A model generated the notes under the pieces. The model did not search any database and was not told the origin of the DNA. It saw nothing but the letters and a program-made list of their open reading frames with translations. 64,000 bases of DNA from an uncultured Alistipes sp. (GTDB taxonomy: Bacteria; Bacteroidota; Bacteroidia; Bacteroidales; Rikenellaceae), in NCBI GenBank assembly GCA_900550375.1, contig URRP01000001.1, positions 1 to 64,000 on the forward strand. The letters are read 5' to 3'. Positions 17,177-24,198 of the stretch are shown here, piece by piece. Every line of letters begins with the position of its first letter. Positions within the stretch are counted from its first letter, which is position 1. Position numbers and translations under genes: made by a program.

Positions 17177-18200
17177 CTTTTTCAAGGTTTTGAAGAAAAT
17201 CCGTTGCCGAATCGTCTATGAATGAAATGTTTATCGGTTGGTAAAATAATCTGCGCCGAATTTCGTCGGGTACTTTGGTGCGGCCCGCCAGTTTGACGGC
17301 GTCCTTCTCCGTCGTGAGCACCATCGCTTGGGGATGCTGCGCCAGCAGTCCCGCCAGCGTCTTCAGATCCTTCACGCGGTAGACGTGATGATCTTCGAAC
17401 CGCAGCTCTCCGACGACACAATATACTTCGTTGGCCCCGCGCACGAACTGTGCCGGATTACCGATTCCCGACATCAGGATCACCTCCGTGCCCGAGTCGA
17501 ATCCTTCGGCCGGCGCCTCCCCGAAAACGGGCTGCGGACGGAACGCCTCCATACGGGTGAAATAGATGCTCTGGTAGGCAGCCTCGATCAATACCTTGCG
17601 CATGATGCGCCGGTCGAGCGGGTTCATCTCCTCGGGACACTTGGTCACGATGAAATAGTTGGCGCGGTGCAACTGCCCGGGCACATCGCGCAGCGTACCG
17701 AGCGGAAGCATCCGGTCCTCCTGCACGGGACGCGTGGCGTCGACCAGCACGACATTGATCTTCGCCTCCACATAACGGTGCTGAAAACCGTCGTCCATAA
17801 CGATCAGGTCGATCTCGGGATGTTCGGCACGGATGCGGCGGATACCGTCCGCCCGCCGTTCGCACACCACGACGCACACCTCGGGGAATTTGCGTTTGAT
17901 CTGCAACGGTTCGTCGCCCACGTCGCGATAGTGATCCGTCGCCGCCACTTCGCGGTAGCCTTTCGTACGGCGGCCGTACCCGCGCGACAGCAGCGCCACA
18001 CGGTGCGTCTGCGACATATAATCGACGATCATCTCCGCCAGCGGGGTTTTACCCGTACCGCCGACGGTGATATTGCCGATGCAGATGACCGGAATATCGA
18101 ACTTCTCGCTATGCAGTATACCCCAATCGAACAACTGATGACGGAACAGAACCGCCATCTTATAAAGCCATGAAGCAGGATACAGCAGGAATCTAAACAT
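17157..18200 (-). CDS. lpxK: Tetraacyldisaccharide 4'-kinase
   Basis: A 347-residue inner-membrane kinase that adds the 4'-phosphate to the lipid A precursor. It has the N-terminal membrane-associated helix, P-loop GGTGKT (residues 47-52), the basic LLSRGYGR motif, and the DDGFQHR motif that distinguishes LpxK. Promoter box TACCTTTG lies at 18229-18236. It leads a two-gene unit with punA. Confidence 0.96.
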   Translation of the reverse strand: MFRFLLYPASWLYKMAVLFRHQLFDWGILHSEKFDIPVICIGNITVGGTGKTPLAEMIVDYMSQTHRVALLSRGYGRRTKGYREVAATDHYRDVGDEPLQIKRKFPEVCVVVCERRADGIRRIRAEHPEIDLIVMDDGFQHRYVEAKINVVLVDATRPVQEDRMLPLGTLRDVPGQLHRANYFIVTKCPEEMNPLDRRIMRKVLIEAAYQSIYFTRMEAFRPQPVFGEAPAEGFDSGTEVILMSGIGNPAQFVRGANEVYCVVGELRFEDHHVYRVKDLKTLAGLLAQHPQAMVLTTEKDAVKLAGRTKVPDEIRRRLFYQPINISFIDDSATDFLQNLEKDVNSDS

Positions 18201-18228
18201 TACTTTCAGCGCACAATCTCTCGATTTT

Positions 18229-18236
18229 CAAAGGTA
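18229..18236 (-). promoter_or_regulatory. -7 box of lpxK-punA
   Basis: TACCTTTG on the minus strand, about 28 nt before the lpxK ATG. The rest of the 218-base gap to 18404 shows no gene. Confidence 0.55.
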
Positions 18237-18403
18237 ACAAAAAGAATCGGAACCCCCAAACAATAGGATCAAAACCATTCGGAAAAGGATTTATGCCGCA
18301 ATATTCACGGGGATTCCGACGTTTTTTTATAACTTTGGCTGCGCCGTAGATACTCCGTCTCGGCAGAATCAAACCGGCGTTTGCTTCGGCGCTCGACTTT
18401 TCG

Positions 18404-18411
18404 TATCTTTG
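18404..18411 (+). promoter_or_regulatory. -7 box of the M23 peptidase operon, near-leaderless
   Basis: TATCTTTG ends 7 nt before the ATG at 18419, leaving at most a few untranslated bases. Confidence 0.6.
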
Positions 18412-18418
18412 TGAAATT

Positions 18419-19696
18419 ATGAAACGATTGATGAAACTCGCGGCGCTGGGCGTCGTATGGATCGCTTGGGGCTGCGGATCGGACAACGCCTCCGCTTCGG
18501 ATAACGAGGAGGGGGAGGCGATCGTCGAGCAGAACCTGCTCTACGGTATTCCGGTCGACGACTACCGCATCGAACACAGTGAAATCGCCCCGGGCGAAAC
18601 GATGGGCCGCATCCTGAATCGTTACGGAGTCGGCGCGGCAACCGTCGACCGGCTCGACCGCGCCGCCAAAGCCGATTTCCCGCTGGGAAACATTCGCGCA
18701 GGAAATCCCTACACGGTCTTTATCCACGAAGATTCGCTCAACACTCCCCATCTCGATTATCTGGTCTACGAACGCAACGCATCGCAGTACGTCGTCTTCG
18801 CTCTTCATAACGCCGATTCGGTTAGCGTCGCGCTGGGAGAGAAACCCGTCAGCGTCCGTCGACAGAAGAAACAGGCCACGATCGACAGTTCGCTGTGGGG
18901 CGCCATCATGCGCGAACAGATGCCCTATGCACTGGCCGCCGAACTGGAAGATATCTACCAGTGGAGCATCGACTTCTTCGGTATCCAGAAGGGCGACGCC
19001 TTCACGGTGGTCTACGACGAGCGGATCATCGACACGACGGCCGTCGGGATCGGCCGCGTCTGGGGTGCCAAGTTCACCCACGCCGGCAAGGAGTACTACG
19101 CCATCCCGTTCCGGCAGAACGACCGCGTCCAGTATTGGGACGTCAGCGGCGGCAGTCTGCGCAAGCAGTTGCTCAAAGCTCCGCTCAAATATTCGCGCAT
19201 CAGCTCCCGTTTCTCCAACGCCCGCCTGCACCCGATCTACAAGACCTACCGCCCCCATCACGGCGTCGATTACGCCGCGCCGAAGGGTACGCCCGTCCAT
19301 GCCGTAGCGGACGGCGTGGTGACCTTCAAAGGCTGGGGAGGCGGAGGTGGAAACACGCTGAAGATCAAACATCCCGGCAACCTGATGACCGGTTACCTGC
19401 ATCTGAGCCGTTTTGCCAAAGGCATCGCTCAGGGTTCGCGCGTGTCGCAGGGGCAGCTGATCGGCTACGTAGGCAGCACCGGCGCATCGACCGGCCCGCA
19501 CCTCGATTTCCGGCTCTGGCGCAACGGCAAGCCGATCGACCCGCTCAAGGCGCCCTCCGAACCGGCCGAGCCGATTGCGGCTCAAAACCGCGCGGCCTTC
19601 GAGTTCGTGCGCGACCGCATCGTAGCCGAGCTGAACGGCGAGGTGAGCGATTCGCTCCGAATTACGCAGATCGACTCCATTCGCATCGGACAATGA
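18419..19696 (+). CDS. M23-family metallopeptidase lipoprotein
   Basis: A 425-residue murein peptidase-like protein with a lipobox (WGCG, Cys19), a long N-terminal region (residues ~40-250) probably of LysM- or OapA-like helper folds, and a C-terminal LytM/M23 domain. The zinc motif HxxxD is His280...Asp284 (RPHHGVDYA). The usual HxH motif reads HLD (His361-Leu-Asp363), so the third ligand would be Asp; I recall this variant in other Bacteroidota. It probably cleaves peptidoglycan cross-links or regulates amidases. Its stop overlaps the next start (ATGA). Confidence 0.9.
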   Translation: MKRLMKLAALGVVWIAWGCGSDNASASDNEEGEAIVEQNLLYGIPVDDYRIEHSEIAPGETMGRILNRYGVGAATVDRLDRAAKADFPLGNIRAGNPYTVFIHEDSLNTPHLDYLVYERNASQYVVFALHNADSVSVALGEKPVSVRRQKKQATIDSSLWGAIMREQMPYALAAELEDIYQWSIDFFGIQKGDAFTVVYDERIIDTTAVGIGRVWGAKFTHAGKEYYAIPFRQNDRVQYWDVSGGSLRKQLLKAPLKYSRISSRFSNARLHPIYKTYRPHHGVDYAAPKGTPVHAVADGVVTFKGWGGGGGNTLKIKHPGNLMTGYLHLSRFAKGIAQGSRVSQGQLIGYVGSTGASTGPHLDFRLWRNGKPIDPLKAPSEPAEPIAAQNRAAFEFVRDRIVAELNGEVSDSLRITQIDSIRIGQ

Positions 19697-20130
19697 GCGC
19701 ACTGCAACGACAAACGACACCGGCGGTCGATGAGCGGATCGTGAAATTCCTCGGGCGGCACCATGTGCTGACGCTGGCCACGACCACCGACGGGGCACCC
19801 TACTGCGCCAATGCCTTTTACGCCTACGACGCTGCGCGCAACCGGTTGATCTTCACCTCCGATCTCTCTACGCGCCATGCGCGGGAGATGCTCGCCGAGC
19901 GGCGGGTCGCCGCTTCGGTGGTTCTCGAGACGCGGATCGTGGGAAAGATACAGGGATTGCAGCTCTGCGGCACCGTTGCGCACGGCGACGAGGAGGACAA
20001 ACGCCGTTACCTGCGCCGCTTCCCCTATGCGGCATTGGCGGAGCTGACATTGTGGGCGCTTACGCCCGATTACCTCAAATTTACGGACAATACGCTCGGA
20101 TTCGGAAAAAAATTGATATGGAACGCATAA
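19693..20130 (+). CDS. YhbP/UPF0306 family FMN-binding split-barrel protein
   Basis: A 145-residue protein with the UPF0306/YhbP pattern: HHVLTLAT near the N-terminus, PYCANAFYAYD, the TRHA motif, and the highly conserved C-terminal KFTDNTLGFGKK. These belong to the pyridoxamine-phosphate-oxidase-like flavin fold; their reaction is unknown. It overlaps the M23 gene by 4 bases upstream and ispD by 13 bases downstream, so it is in the middle of a tightly coupled operon. Confidence 0.88.
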   Translation: MSALQRQTTPAVDERIVKFLGRHHVLTLATTTDGAPYCANAFYAYDAARNRLIFTSDLSTRHAREMLAERRVAASVVLETRIVGKIQGLQLCGTVAHGDEEDKRRYLRRFPYAALAELTLWALTPDYLKFTDNTLGFGKKLIWNA

Positions 20131-20813
20131 ATTCACACATAGGAGTCGTCATCGTCGCGGGCGGCAGCGGCTCCCGCATGGGCGGCAGCCTGCCCAAGCA
20201 GTTCATGCTGCTCGACGGTCAGCCCATACTGGCCCGTACGATCAACAACTTCGCAGAGGCGCTGCCCGGCGCAGAGATCGTCGTCGTGTTGCCGGCCGAT
20301 TACATCGCCTTCTGGCAGGACTACGCCCGCCGGTTCAACGTCGCCGAGCACCGCACGACGGCCGGCGGCGCCGAACGCTTCCATTCTGTCGCAAACGGCC
20401 TTGCCGCGCTCTCCGATGCGTGCGAACTGATCGCCGTGCAGGACGGCGTGCGTCCGCTGGCGACGCACGAGGGCATCCGGCGGATCGCCCGCACAGCGGA
20501 GCAGGAAGGATCGGCGATCCCCGTCGTGCAGCCGGTCGATTCGTTCCGCACCGTAGAGACGAACGGCGGCTCGCACTGCGTCGATCGGGCGGCTTTGCGC
20601 ATCGTGCAGACCCCTCAATTTTTCCGCGCCGACCTGTTGCGCAGCGCCTACGCCTGCGCCTACGATCCCGCTTTCACGGACGATGCAACGGTCGTCGAAG
20701 CCACAGGCAGCACCCTGCGGCTCGTCGAAGGCGAAGCGACGAATCTGAAAATCACCACCCGCGACGATCTCGCCATCGCCGAAGCCATCCTCGCCCGCCG
20801 TACCGAAGCATGA
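20118..20813 (+). CDS. ispD: 2-C-methyl-D-erythritol 4-phosphate cytidylyltransferase
   Basis: A 231-residue nucleotidyltransferase joining CTP and MEP to make CDP-ME, the step before IspE (2.6 kb). The CTP loop VIVAGGSGSRMGGSLPKQF (residues ~10-28), the VQDGVRPL motif and the C-terminal TTRDDLAIAEAIL are diagnostic. The ATG at 20118 lies inside the yhbP gene; an upstream extension has no family similarity. The stop overlaps the next ATG. Confidence 0.95.
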   Translation: MERINSHIGVVIVAGGSGSRMGGSLPKQFMLLDGQPILARTINNFAEALPGAEIVVVLPADYIAFWQDYARRFNVAEHRTTAGGAERFHSVANGLAALSDACELIAVQDGVRPLATHEGIRRIARTAEQEGSAIPVVQPVDSFRTVETNGGSHCVDRAALRIVQTPQFFRADLLRSAYACAYDPAFTDDATVVEATGSTLRLVEGEATNLKITTRDDLAIAEAILARRTEA

Positions 20814-21301
20814 AACGGGTCTTCAAATATCGTTTCAGCCGCCGAACGCTCTACCTCAGTGCGTTTTACATTCTCGTGCTGGCGTTTATCGGGCTGGGGC
20901 TGCATTCGCTCTACATCGGAGGGTACATCTCGGCATGGTTCATTTCGCTGGTGGTCGCCCTTTTCGCGCTGATGTCGCTCTCGATCCCGCGCAAGATCGT
21001 GGTCAAAAAGGCGACGGTCGAGATTTTGTGTTTGTTGGATATGACCGAGATTCCCCGCATCGAGATCGCCTCCGTGCAGCGGGTCGATCCGCGGCAGATG
21101 CGGTGGATCATCCCCCTTTTCGGCGGATACGGTTTTTTCGGCTATTACGGCTACTATTTCGATCTGAAGAATTTCGAAAAGGTGGTGATCTACGCCTCGG
21201 AGTGGAAAAATCTGGTCGAGATCGTCGACATCTACGAACAACGCTATTACGTTTCATGCGCCGAAGCGGACGAACTCGTCGCCCTGCTGCAATCCGAATA
21301 A
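20810..21301 (+). CDS. Two-helix membrane protein with PH-like domain
   Basis: A 163-residue protein with two membrane helices (residues ~14-35 and ~38-56) and a soluble C-terminal part with short strands (SIPRKIVVKKATVEI, RIEIASVQRVD, FEKVVIYASEWKN), the layout of bacterial PH-domain membrane proteins. It is translationally coupled to ispD (ATGA). Function unknown. Confidence 0.72.
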   Translation: MKRVFKYRFSRRTLYLSAFYILVLAFIGLGLHSLYIGGYISAWFISLVVALFALMSLSIPRKIVVKKATVEILCLLDMTEIPRIEIASVQRVDPRQMRWIIPLFGGYGFFGYYGYYFDLKNFEKVVIYASEWKNLVEIVDIYEQRYYVSCAEADELVALLQSE

Positions 21302-21328
21302 AAAGAGCGCTCTTCCAAGCGCTCTTTT
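21301..21328. terminator. Bidirectional terminator between the ispD operon and phoA
   Basis: AAAAGAGCGC and GCGCTCTTTT around a short loop, directly after the TAA of the membrane protein gene. A- and T-rich flanks on both sides suit both converging transcripts. Confidence 0.8.
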
Positions 21329-21346
21329 CGATCTTTGTTTCCGAAC

Positions 21347-22507
21347 CTATTCCAGTCGGAGAATCTCCATCAGCCGGTTCGCCAGATCGGAGTTCTCCAG
21401 AATGCCGTTGATGCGTTCCGCACCTGCACCGTAGAGATAGACGGGCAGCATAACGGCCGTATGGCTCTTCGTACCGTATTTATACATCACGCCGCTTTCG
21501 GATTTCGTAAAGTCCTCATTGCCGCTCGGCAAGGTCAGACCGCCCGTTTCGTGATCGGCCGTAATGACGAGCAGCGTCCCGGGATGCGTATCGACGAACT
21601 CCATGGCCACGCGCACCGCCCGATCGAAATCGCGCATCTCGGCCAGAATTCCCTTCGAATCGTTGCTGTGCGACACATAGTCGATCATCGATCCCTCGAC
21701 CATCAGCATAAACCCGCCGCCGCGCTCTTCGGCGTCGTTCGACAGAATCTCCAGCGCCTTGCCCACGGCGCGGGGCAGATAGTCGCCGCGTCCCTTGTGC
21801 GCATAAGGCAGATGTTTCGGGGCGAACAGCCCTACCACCCTGCCCGATACGATCGTATCGGCCGCCGCAAGGGTGTCGATTACGCTGTATCCTTTCGCCC
21901 GCAGCCGGTCGATGAGGGTCGTCCCGTCCGCCTGACGTGCAGTGAAATAGCGCTTTCCGCCGCCGAACGCCACGTCGATTCCGCTCTCGGCCAACTGTTC
22001 GGCGATCGGATCGAGCGTCCGCCGATAGACCTGATGCGCGTAAAAAGCCCCCGGCGTCGCATGTGGCAGGTAACAGGTCACGACCAATCCCGTCGCCATC
22101 CCCTGCCGCACCGCCTTCGTCATCATCGACTCGACGACCGTGCTGTCGGGCAGAACGCCCAGCATACTGTTGTTGGTCTTGTGACCCGAAGCCAGCGCCG
22201 TACCGGCCGCCGCGGAGTCGGTCACCCGATTGTTCCGCGAATAACTCTTAATCAGCGCTATGTTCTGTGCCTGCATGAACGAAACGGGATTGTCGTACCC
22301 TTCGGCGATCTGCAGCATCGTTACATGGGCCAACCCCATTCCGTCGCCGATCATATAGATCAGATTACGTACCGTATCGCAGGCCGCCGCACAAGCGGCC
22401 TGCTGCTGCGCAGCGTGTTTCGCAGCACTGCGTTTCACGCGGCGGGCATCCGCAGGCGCCGCCAGCAGAAGCACGACGGCCGCACACAACCAAAAGCATC
22501 GTTTCAT
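21347..22507 (-). CDS. phoA: Alkaline phosphatase, PhoA family
   Basis: A 386-residue secreted metallophosphatase that frees phosphate from organic monoesters. It has a signal peptide (residues 1-~21), the first metal Asp in MIGDGMG (Asp55), the nucleophile Ser98 in DSAAAGTA, and the metal-binding VEGSMIDY, TADHETGG and KSHTAV motifs. All expected ligands are present, in contrast to the degenerate paralogue-fold gene at 4.4 kb. Two palindromic repeats lie directly upstream instead of an obvious promoter. Confidence 0.93.
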   Translation of the reverse strand: MKRCFWLCAAVVLLLAAPADARRVKRSAAKHAAQQQAACAAACDTVRNLIYMIGDGMGLAHVTMLQIAEGYDNPVSFMQAQNIALIKSYSRNNRVTDSAAAGTALASGHKTNNSMLGVLPDSTVVESMMTKAVRQGMATGLVVTCYLPHATPGAFYAHQVYRRTLDPIAEQLAESGIDVAFGGGKRYFTARQADGTTLIDRLRAKGYSVIDTLAAADTIVSGRVVGLFAPKHLPYAHKGRGDYLPRAVGKALEILSNDAEERGGGFMLMVEGSMIDYVSHSNDSKGILAEMRDFDRAVRVAMEFVDTHPGTLLVITADHETGGLTLPSGNEDFTKSESGVMYKYGTKSHTAVMLPVYLYGAGAERINGILENSDLANRLMEILRLE

Positions 22508-22523
22508 ATCGTTGAATTTCTTT

Positions 22524-22590
22524 CGTCCATTTCCCGCCTCGGCATAGCCCGAACTCTGTTCGGCTCTGCGCTCGGCTTAACGAAATGGTT
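22524..22590 (+). repeat. Palindromic interspersed repeat, copy B
   Basis: Same element as 16282-16350 with a few substitutions (CCCGCC for CTCGCC, ACTCTG for ACTTTG). It sits between the 5' ends of phoA and ung, 10 bases before copy C in the same orientation. Confidence 0.85.
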
Positions 22591-22599
22591 GAATTTTTC

Positions 22600-22668
22600 C
22601 GTCCATTTCTCGCCTCGGCAAAGCCCGAACTTTGTTCGGCTCTGCGCTCGGCTTAACGAAATGGTTCG
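22600..22668 (+). repeat. Palindromic interspersed repeat, copy C
   Basis: Nearly identical to copy A (CAAAGC for CATAGC), including the trailing TTCGTTTTT. Together with copy B it fills most of the 240-base gap between phoA and ung. Confidence 0.85.
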
Positions 22669-22747
22669 TTTTTCGATTAACAAAAATAGCCATAAGCAAC
22701 GGATAATACAATCTTTTTTACTACTTTTACGGAAAATACGAGCGACT

Positions 22748-23410
22748 ATGAACGTAAAAATAGCACCCGACTGGCACGAATTGCTGGCTCCAGAATTCGA
22801 GAAACCTTACTTCGCACAACTCGTCGGCTTCGTTCGCAACGAATATGCCACGCAACGCATCTACCCCCACGGCAGCAATATCTTTCGGGCTTTCGACAAA
22901 TGCCCGTTCGAGAAACTCAAGGTGGTTATCATCGGTCAGGATCCCTATCACGGAGAGGGGCAGGCCAACGGACTCTGTTTTTCGGTGAGCGACGGTATCC
23001 CCTTCCCTCCGTCGCTGCAAAATATCTTTCAGGAGATTTCGACCGACATCGGGACGTCCGTGCCTTCGTCCGGCAACCTCGACCGCTGGGCTGAGCAGGG
23101 TGTTCTGCTGCTCAACTCGGTACTCACCGTACGGGCCCATCAGGCCGCTTCACATGCCGGACGCGGATGGGAGACCTTCACCGACGCCGTCGTCCGCGCC
23201 ATCTCCATGCGCAAAACGGAAGTCGTCTATATGCTCTGGGGCAGTTACGCGCAACGCAAGGGCGCGATGGTCAGCCCGTTGAGCAACTGCATTCTGAAAG
23301 CCGTCCACCCCTCGCCGCTCTCGGTCTATCGCGGTTTTTTCGGCTGCCGGCACTTTTCGCAGGCCAATGAGTACCTCGTCAGCCACGGAAAAGAGGCGAT
23401 TGTCTGGTAA
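22748..23410 (+). CDS. ung: Uracil-DNA glycosylase
   Basis: A 220-residue family 1 UDG that removes uracil from DNA to begin base-excision repair. The water-activating motif is GQDPYHG (Asp65, His68), and the DNA-intercalating loop HPSPLS is at ~residue 188. The start ATG 22748 fits the family length; the frame is open much further upstream but runs through the repeats. A possible weak promoter, TACTTTTA, lies ~30 bases before the start. Confidence 0.96.
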   Translation: MNVKIAPDWHELLAPEFEKPYFAQLVGFVRNEYATQRIYPHGSNIFRAFDKCPFEKLKVVIIGQDPYHGEGQANGLCFSVSDGIPFPPSLQNIFQEISTDIGTSVPSSGNLDRWAEQGVLLLNSVLTVRAHQAASHAGRGWETFTDAVVRAISMRKTEVVYMLWGSYAQRKGAMVSPLSNCILKAVHPSPLSVYRGFFGCRHFSQANEYLVSHGKEAIVW

Positions 23411-23437
23411 CGGAGTAGGATTATCACGATTTTTGTT

Positions 23438-23445
23438 TACCTTTG
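23438..23445 (+). promoter_or_regulatory. -7 box after ung with long leader
   Basis: TACCTTTG 28 bases past the ung stop, about 118 nt before the next recognisable gene (23563). The leader has no convincing ORF; it could be a 5' UTR or a small RNA. Confidence 0.4.
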
Positions 23446-23562
23446 TCTTCGGGTAAAACTGCGGGATGGAAGGACGGTACCGCGCCATAATCGAAAAACT
23501 CGGTTCTGTGTCCGGTCCGTACTATTTTCGCAGGAAACGATTCACTTTTTTAACTGACTTTT

Positions 23563-23766
23563 ATGAAAGGACTGAAATTTCTGATGATCCTCTGCTCGAT
23601 AGCGCTCGTCCTGTTTATTCTCCTCACATTATGGCAGTTCATGATCGGCGGTTTCCTCTTCGCCGGTATCGGAGCAGTAGCGTCGGTGGTACTCTTCGCT
23701 GTTCTGACCGTTCTGCGGCGCCAATTGCGGATCATGAAGATCATGAATACCGAAGATTTCGAATAA
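23563..23766 (+). CDS. Small two-helix membrane protein
   Basis: A 67-residue protein, almost wholly hydrophobic for residues 5-50 (two helices), with a basic stretch RRQLRIMK and an acidic end NTEDFE. It lies between a promoter box and two strong terminators, as a monocistronic gene would. No family recognised. Confidence 0.6.
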   Translation: MKGLKFLMILCSIALVLFILLTLWQFMIGGFLFAGIGAVASVVLFAVLTVLRRQLRIMKIMNTEDFE

Positions 23767-23789
23767 AGCGGTCGGCCGCTTGAAGCAAT

Positions 23790-23826
23790 GAGGATGCCGC
23801 ACGATATGCGGCATCCTCTATTTTTG
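23790..23826 (+). terminator. Terminator after the small membrane protein gene
   Basis: GAGGATGCCGCA...TGCGGCATCCTC, 12-bp stem with a short loop, followed by TATTTTT. Confidence 0.85.
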
Positions 23827-23830
23827 CCGT

Positions 23831-23872
23831 AAAATGCAGACGCCGCCCTTGTAAGGGCGGCGTCTGCATTTT
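23831..23872. terminator. Perfect 42-bp palindrome, likely terminator of the efflux operon
   Basis: Two exact 20-nt arms (AAAATGCAGACGCC...) around a 2-nt centre, 18 bases past the stop of the minus-strand PII-like gene. The T-run on either side permits termination in both directions. Confidence 0.8.
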
Positions 23873-23889
23873 CAGAGCGGATTCGAACG

Positions 23890-24183
23890 TCACATCGACT
23901 GTTCGACGTTCCAGACAAAGGCGCGCGAACCCTGCATCTTGGTCTGCGAATCCAGTTTGCGGAAGGCGTCGAGCAGCGGCTCCACCTTCTCGTCTTCGAC
24001 GATCATCAGCATCGACGAGTTCATCGAGGGCCACGCATGGGTTCCGTAGTGCGGCTCGCCGTCGAACGATCCTCGTCCCATCGTGAGTTCCCACTTGGTG
24101 AAACCGCGCACGCCGAGATCGTCCAAAATCGCCTGCATGGGATCGGTCAACGCCTGATTGTAAGATATAAATACGGCTTTCAT
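23890..24183 (-). CDS. PII-like small protein of the RND efflux operon
   Basis: A 97-residue protein with the size and strand pattern of PII/CutA-type ferredoxin-like trimers: a first strand MKAVFISY, helix with ALTDPMQAILDDL, strand FTKWELT, a variable loop with GEPHYGTHAWP, strand SSMLMIVED, helix VEPLLDAFRKLD and final strand SRAFVWNVEQ. Its start lies 15 bases after the RND permease stop, so it is the last gene of the efflux operon. A sensor or regulatory role for the pump is inferred from context; the ligand is unknown. Confidence 0.65.
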   Translation of the reverse strand: MKAVFISYNQALTDPMQAILDDLGVRGFTKWELTMGRGSFDGEPHYGTHAWPSMNSSMLMIVEDEKVEPLLDAFRKLDSQTKMQGSRAFVWNVEQSM

Positions 24184-24198
24184 AATTTTTCGTATGTT

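Noticed and set aside
21335..22747. A 5' extension of ung through phoA (antisense) and the palindromic repeats
   Set aside because: The Ung family starts at 22748; the upstream part is repeat and antisense sequence.
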